Source of the DNA: Treponema sp.
GTDB taxonomy: Bacteria > Spirochaetota > Spirochaetia > Treponematales > Breznakiellaceae
DNA length: 7,962 nucleotides
Assembly (NCBI GenBank): GCA_031266635.1
Contig: JAISAN010000115.1
Span: 1-7,962 of the forward strand
Direction: 5' to 3'
Made by a program: the position numbers and the translations under genes. The notes below the pieces were generated by a model. That model saw only the letters and a program-made list of their open reading frames with translations, searched no databases and was not told the origin of the DNA. Of the stretch, positions 5,015 through 7,962 are shown in pieces (within the stretch, counting starts at the first letter, position 1; each line of letters opens with the position of its first letter).

Positions 5015-5640
5015 ATGAACGGCGCGGAGAACACGGGGGCGGCGCCGGCGGTGAAGGTTATGATGCCCGGGAAGAACCTGCACCCTGGGACGAATCTGAA
5101 CTCGGAGAAGGCGGAGAAGAAATACCCGGGTATCCCCGGTGATACGGATACGGATTTTAACGCAGATGAGGAAGACTGGTTTTCTCCCGCCCTATCCCCG
5201 GGCGAACAAGGGGAGGAGGAGGCCGGCGGCGTTTACCGCCCGGCTGGATGACGAATCGGAAGCCCGGCAGTACACCGCCGGCAAAAAAATTCCCGGTTCC
5301 GTTACCAAGCCCGGTCGGGGCGCCTTAAACCGCCAGCTTATTTTATATGCCATCGGCGGAGCCGCAGTTTTCGGCCTCATTTTCACCGCGTTTATTCCTG
5401 CCCGTGCCGCAATCCAATCCGCAAAAAGCCGGGCAGAAAAGAAGACAATCCCCCGCCGCCGTATACGCCCGGGCCGCTTTATTGCGGTTCCCGTTAAGGG
5501 CCCGCCCGCAGGGCCCGCGGGGAGGGTCCCGAATTTTACCTCCGGATTCCGCCCCGGGCTGGGAACGAAACCCCCCGCGGACGCTCCCGCCCCCGGCCTT
5601 CGGGCGGGAGGCCCCCGCCTTACCGCCCGTACCGGCAAAC
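5015..5640 (+). pseudogene. VirB10/TrbI-like N-terminal remnant with several frameshifts
   Basis: No single frame is convincing, but successive segments in three frames read like one protein. About 5050-5140 in one frame gives acidic YDAREEPAPWDESELGEGG. About 5135-5230 in the next gives DTDTDFNADEEDWFSPALSPG. From about 5230 in the third comes FTARLDDESEARQYTAGKK followed by LNRQLILYAIGGAAVFGLIF (a single membrane span near 5330-5390) and a basic/Pro-rich segment. An acidic cytoplasmic N-terminus, one transmembrane helix and then a Pro-rich periplasmic stretch is the start of VirB10/TrbI, the type IV secretion protein spanning both membranes. The C-terminal beta-barrel domain is missing: the reverse-strand recombinase gene begins instead. 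Each frame change is +1. The family call rests on architecture, not on a catalytic motif. Confidence 0.42.
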
Positions 5641-5642
5641 CG

Positions 5643-5668
5643 AAAAGAACGGCGGACGTAGTTCTTTT
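5643..5668 (-). terminator. Hairpin at the recombinase stop codon
   Basis: AAAAGAAC (5643-5650) and GTTCTTTT (5661-5668) are a perfect 8-bp inverted repeat with a 10-nt loop, overlapping the TAA of the recombinase gene. The stem has A and T tracts on its outer side, so it can act in both directions. It is weaker than a GC-rich terminator. Confidence 0.45.
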
Positions 5669-6794
5669 AATCGCTGAATATATTGGCAACCGCCTTATCC
5701 GCCCCGATCAGCCTTTTCAGCGTCATATCCAGAACCCCTTTGTTATAGTATTCGGTCGTCTCCTCGTTTATATGGCCCACCAGCTTCTGCACGATCTCAG
5801 GCGGCAATTCCCGCCTGACCTGCGTGACGTAGGTATACCGCAATGAGTGGGGAACCAATTTCCTCCCCCCTGTCTCTATCTTGGCTTTTTCAAGGGCGCC
5901 TTTGAACGCCCTGCCAGCGTACCTGAAGCTGACCGGCTTGCTCTTATTCCTCACGGACTTAAAACAAAAATCCCCCTCCCCGATATTGTTTTTCTCAATG
6001 TGGCCTCTTAACAGGCCAAGAACCATATCGCTCAACGGCACGACGCGGGCGCGGCGGTTTTCCTCCGTCCCTTTTTTGTTGTAGTTCATCCGCTCCCCGT
6101 TCGGCCGGCAGAACCCGTCAACTATCAGCGCCTTACATTCAAAAATAACCTGCCGGGGGCGGACGGCCGCCGCTTCCCCCAGCCGCAAACCGGCCCCGAG
6201 GGCGCAAAGGAAAAAAAGATACGCCTCATGGGCGGGAAAGTTCTCAGGCTTAAAAAGCGCGTTTAACTCCTCGGTCGTAAAAGTATCCGCCTTTTTCGAT
6301 TTCTTGGCGAATTTGGGGAATTCCGGCGTTATGATTTTCGCCCCGTACCACGCGGACTCGGCGTATATTTCCCTTAACACCTTGAGGAAATTCCTTTTCC
6401 AGCTTCCTGACTTCTTTTTTGCGAACAGGTAATTGCCGACTTCTTCCACCGTTAAGGACTGGACAGCCCGGTCCCCCCAATTGTCGATGATCAGCCCGAT
6501 TTTGACGCGGGCTTCCATCATGCTTGACAGCGCCAGCGGTTTCCCGAGCTGGTCCCGCCGTGACATATGCGGCCCGTCCGGAATATACATGGTTCCGGCG
6601 ATTGTTTTAACGAGCAGGTCGCCGTTTCCGTCACGGGAGGGGAGCTTCCCGATATACGCCCGGGCTTCGGCCTTGGTAGAGCAGTTTTTGCATGATTTCT
6701 GGACCTGCCGCCCGTTTTCCATGTAATAAAAGTACCACCGGTGGGTCCTTTTGCCGTCTTTTACCCTTGGTTTCCTGAACAAGTGGTAATCCAT
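5667..6794 (-). CDS. Tyrosine recombinase (phage/ICE-type integrase)
   Basis: The product has 375 residues from ATG 6794, with AGGAGG 8-9 bases upstream. It cuts and joins DNA at specific attachment sites through a tyrosine nucleophile. Order of domains: a short basic/aromatic N-terminal region with a CxxC (KNCSTKAEARAYIGK, about 36-50) like arm-binding domains; a core-binding SAM-like domain (about 85-165); and the catalytic domain with Arg204 in AGLRLGEAAA, a Lys in the beta-hairpin region (KKGTEENRRARVVPL), His316 and Arg319 in HSLRYTYVTQV, His341 in KLVGHINEETTEYY, and Tyr350 as the likely nucleophile. All catalytic residues are present, so it should be active. It lacks the extra segment that marks integron integrases, so I do not call it IntI. 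It lies at the edge of the element and reads inward, and the attC-like repeats begin about 115 bp from its start codon. The attachment site is expected in that gap. Confidence 0.94.
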   Translation of the reverse strand: MDYHLFRKPRVKDGKRTHRWYFYYMENGRQVQKSCKNCSTKAEARAYIGKLPSRDGNGDLLVKTIAGTMYIPDGPHMSRRDQLGKPLALSSMMEARVKIGLIIDNWGDRAVQSLTVEEVGNYLFAKKKSGSWKRNFLKVLREIYAESAWYGAKIITPEFPKFAKKSKKADTFTTEELNALFKPENFPAHEAYLFFLCALGAGLRLGEAAAVRPRQVIFECKALIVDGFCRPNGERMNYNKKGTEENRRARVVPLSDMVLGLLRGHIEKNNIGEGDFCFKSVRNKSKPVSFRYAGRAFKGALEKAKIETGGRKLVPHSLRYTYVTQVRRELPPEIVQKLVGHINEETTEYYNKGVLDMTLKRLIGADKAVANIFSD

Positions 6795-6910
6795 TCTGAG
6801 CCTCCTGCTTGAGTATTTATTGAGCGCGTTCCCGCGCCCTTTTTTCCCTTTAATCTTAATTCCTTACGGGATAAAGAGTTACAAACAGGGTTAACAGTTT
6901 TCCGTCAAAT

Positions 6911-7079
6911 GGCGCACGTTCCGGCTGTTTACGACGGTTTGACAGCCCGAATAAGCAAAACCGAAGGTTTTGCAGGGCTGGCAAACTGTGGGTGGAGGGA
7001 GGCGTGGGAACGTAGTGACCTAGCCGACCGTAACCCCGGAGCCGCCGTAGGCGGCGGAGCATATACAGACCTGTTAGAC
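6911..7079. repeat. attC-like site 1 (169 bp), with a degenerate outer core
   Basis: The right end has a perfect core site GTTAGAC (7073-7079), a 4-nt spacer and CATATACAG (7060-7068). This pairs with CTGTTTACG (6925-6933) at the left, which is followed outward by GTTCCGG and GGCGCAC (6911-6917) where the core TAAC should be. Inside are a 12-bp near-perfect stem GTTTGACAGCCC / GGGCTGGCAAAC and an inner CAAAACC/GGTTTTG hairpin. This R-L...L-R palindromic layout is that of integron attC sites. It shares left-end bases ACGTTCCGGCTGTTTACGACG with site 2 without a mismatch from 6916 inward. Confidence 0.65.
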
Positions 7080-7093
7080 GCAGTACGCCCGTT

Positions 7094-7666
7094 CTATTTT
7101 GATAATTTTTTTCTTTTGAAATAATCTTCAGCTATTATTCCATATTCACAATAATCACAAATACCTTGATTGTTTACACCGGTCTGCCTCATTGTCCTTT
7201 CATATTTCATTCCGCATTTTTCCATCACTTTTCCTGAATTTTGGTTATTTGGATCATGCCGCGACTCAACTCTATTTACGCCAATCTCTTCAAAAAAATA
7301 TTTTATAATAATTTCTAATGCTTCTGATGTAATTCCTTTATGCCACCATTTTTTTCCAATGCAGTATCCTATATGAACCATTTTTATTTCATCATCTTGC
7401 TTTACAACACTGATGCTTCCTATCGGTTCATTTATTTCCCTTAACATAATAGCCCATAGGTAGAAATTTTCTTTACAATAATTTGACGCCCAATTTTCTA
7501 AAATATTTTTTGTAATTTCAATGTTTTTATGAGATTCCCATGTCAAAAATTTTGTTACATCATCATCATTCGCCCAGTTTTTATACATTGATTCTGCATC
7601 ATCCATTGTAAATTTTCTTAAAATAAGGCGTTCTGTTTCCAATTTTTTTGTTCCTAAATGTTTCAT
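7094..7666 (-). CDS. GNAT-family N-acetyltransferase (RimJ/RimL type)
   Basis: The product has 190 residues from ATG 7666, with AAAGGATGG just upstream. GNAT enzymes move an acetyl group from acetyl-CoA to an amine. The pattern follows the RimJ/RimL subgroup: TERLILRKFTMDDAESMYKN (residues 11-30) at the N-terminus, EPIGSISVVKQ (80-90), HIGYCIGKKWWHKGITSEAL (98-117, the acetyl-CoA pyrophosphate-binding motif, with KGITSEA where the family has G-[IM]-[AG]-TEA), and NQNSGKVMEKCGM (141-153) near the end. The length is normal and the gene is intact. The substrate (ribosomal protein, antibiotic or small amine) cannot be told. The gene is strikingly AT-rich compared with the GC-rich genes and repeats on both sides, which points to recent acquisition from a low-GC source. 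It sits between two attC-like sites as cargo of an integron-type cassette and has its own promoter. Confidence 0.9.
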   Translation of the reverse strand: MKHLGTKKLETERLILRKFTMDDAESMYKNWANDDDVTKFLTWESHKNIEITKNILENWASNYCKENFYLWAIMLREINEPIGSISVVKQDDEIKMVHIGYCIGKKWWHKGITSEALEIIIKYFFEEIGVNRVESRHDPNNQNSGKVMEKCGMKYERTMRQTGVNNQGICDYCEYGIIAEDYFKRKKLSK

Positions 7667-7695
7667 TTTCCATCCTTTCTTTAGTTTAACAACAG

Positions 7696-7722
7696 TTTAT
7701 AGAACATGTTTATTTTTGTCAA
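7696..7722 (-). promoter_or_regulatory. Promoter inside the cassette for the acetyltransferase
   Basis: On the reverse strand a perfect TTGACA (7722-7717) is followed after 15 bp by TATAAA (7701-7696), or after 17 bp by TAAACT. The whole stretch is AT-rich and ends 30 bp before the ATG. The short spacing lowers confidence. If real, the cassette does not depend on an integron Pc promoter. Confidence 0.5.
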
Positions 7723-7753
7723 TATTTTTTCAAAAAAATTTAGGGCGTATTGC

Positions 7754-7932
7754 GTCTAACGTTCCGGCTGTTTACGACGTTTTGGCCGCCCGGATAGAAA
7801 AATGCGTAGCATTTTTAGGGCCGACAAAATGTGCCGGAGCAACGGCGTGGGAATGGAGCGTAGCGGAATGACCTAGCCGTTGCGGAGGCCGAGCCGCCTA
7901 CTGGCGGCGAAGCGTAAACAGTCCTGTTAGGC
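7754..7932. repeat. attC-like site 2 (179 bp)
   Basis: Left end: GTCTAAC (7754-7760), spacer GTTCCGG, CTGTTTACG (7768-7776). Right end: CGTAAACAG (7913-7921), spacer TCCT, GTTAGGC (7926-7932). The two 9-bp L boxes are perfectly complementary, and the core boxes match at 6 of 7 positions and fit the RYYYAAC / GTTRRRY consensus. Inner hairpins include AAAATGCGTAGCATTTT (about 7798-7815) and CCGCC/GGCGG near 7895-7908. Unequal spacers (7 and 4 nt) give the asymmetry expected of attC. Ends, size and internal order match site 1. Confidence 0.72.
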
Positions 7933-7962
7933 GCAGTTTTGCCTTTTTACACTATTTTCTAT

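Larger units (their letters stand above)
6917..7759 (-). mobile_element. Integron-type gene cassette carrying a GNAT acetyltransferase
   Basis: The segment has one gene and one attC-like site, as a cassette should. Reading right to left, it begins at the core G/TTAGAC of site 2 (7760-7754), carries the acetyltransferase gene (start codon about 90 bp later) and ends in site 1. The stop codon is only about 15 bp before site 1, and gene and cassette run in the same direction. The inverse core GTCTAAC matches the cassette's first core exactly. The opposite orientation is formally possible but would put the gene antisense. Core-flanking bases extend the pairing: 7073-7090 and 7743-7760 are inverted repeats matching at 17 of 18 positions. 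No integron integrase gene is in the window. Confidence 0.58.

Noticed and set aside
5192..5689. Reverse ORF of 165 residues opposite the VirB10-like remnant
   Set aside because: It is rich in Arg/Pro/Ala as expected for antisense of GC-rich DNA, has no ribosome binding site, and runs into the end of the recombinase gene.
5667..6794. Calling the recombinase an integron integrase (IntI) because attC-like sites are adjacent
   Set aside because: It has the general tyrosine recombinase motifs but no IntI-specific insertion between the catalytic patches, is longer than typical IntI, and has an ICE/phage-type N-terminus.
1286..6811. The 12-mer CAAGCAGGAGGC at 1286-1297 and its inverse at 6800-6811 as element-end inverted repeats
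   Set aside because: The right copy is simply the ribosome binding site region of the recombinase. A shared AGGAGG-containing 12-mer is weak evidence for element ends.
1..7962. CRISPR arrays, tRNA or rRNA genes, transposase-bearing insertion sequences
   Set aside because: No regularly spaced direct repeats, cloverleaf or CCA-end signatures, rRNA stretches or transposase motifs were seen on either strand.

Overview
The window looks like the degraded end of an integrative/conjugative element (ICE) in a moderately GC-rich bacterium. A Treponema-like spirochaete is my best guess. This rests on the style of the gene set (integron-type cassette repeats, a Fic protein, a RelE module with the toxin gene first, a DUF5678/retropepsin pair) and not on any marker gene. 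No rRNA, tRNA, CRISPR array or core housekeeping gene is visible.

Left part (1-1710). The C-terminal tail of a probable conjugation membrane protein (VirB6/TrbL-like) runs in from the left and ends at a hairpin terminator. Next come a reverse-strand DUF4177-like remnant, a small forward ORF whose frame continues through two amber codons, a cluster of DnaA-box-like TTATCC sites, and a reverse-strand hairpin resembling domains V-VI of a bacterial group II intron.

Middle (1709-4260). A short reverse-strand operon with its own promoter carries an 82-residue protein broken by an 8-bp tandem duplication, an apparently intact DUF5678-type protein, and a retropepsin-like aspartyl protease that lacks a normal in-frame start and has a near-terminal stop. 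Divergent from it is an intact class II Fic protein with its inhibitory helix motif. Convergent with Fic is a SprT-like zinc metalloprotein with a C-terminal zinc ribbon, and the two share a hairpin terminator.

Right part (4261-7962). Back-to-back promoters serve the SprT-like gene and a RelE-type toxin-antitoxin pair, whose junction holds a G7 tract. After it lies a multiply frameshifted remnant resembling the N-terminus of VirB10/TrbI. An intact tyrosine recombinase follows on the reverse strand, reading into the element. About 115 bp beyond its start codon begins a pair of long attC-like repeats (169 and 179 bp). They flank a very AT-rich GNAT acetyltransferase gene with its own promoter, which is the structure of an integron gene cassette. 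The integron side of the first attC site has a corrupted core (GTG for GTT), so the cassette array seems to end exactly where the recombinase element begins.

Taken together, the element keeps the genes that promote its own maintenance (recombinase, toxin-antitoxin, Fic), while the conjugation genes and several accessory genes in view are decaying.
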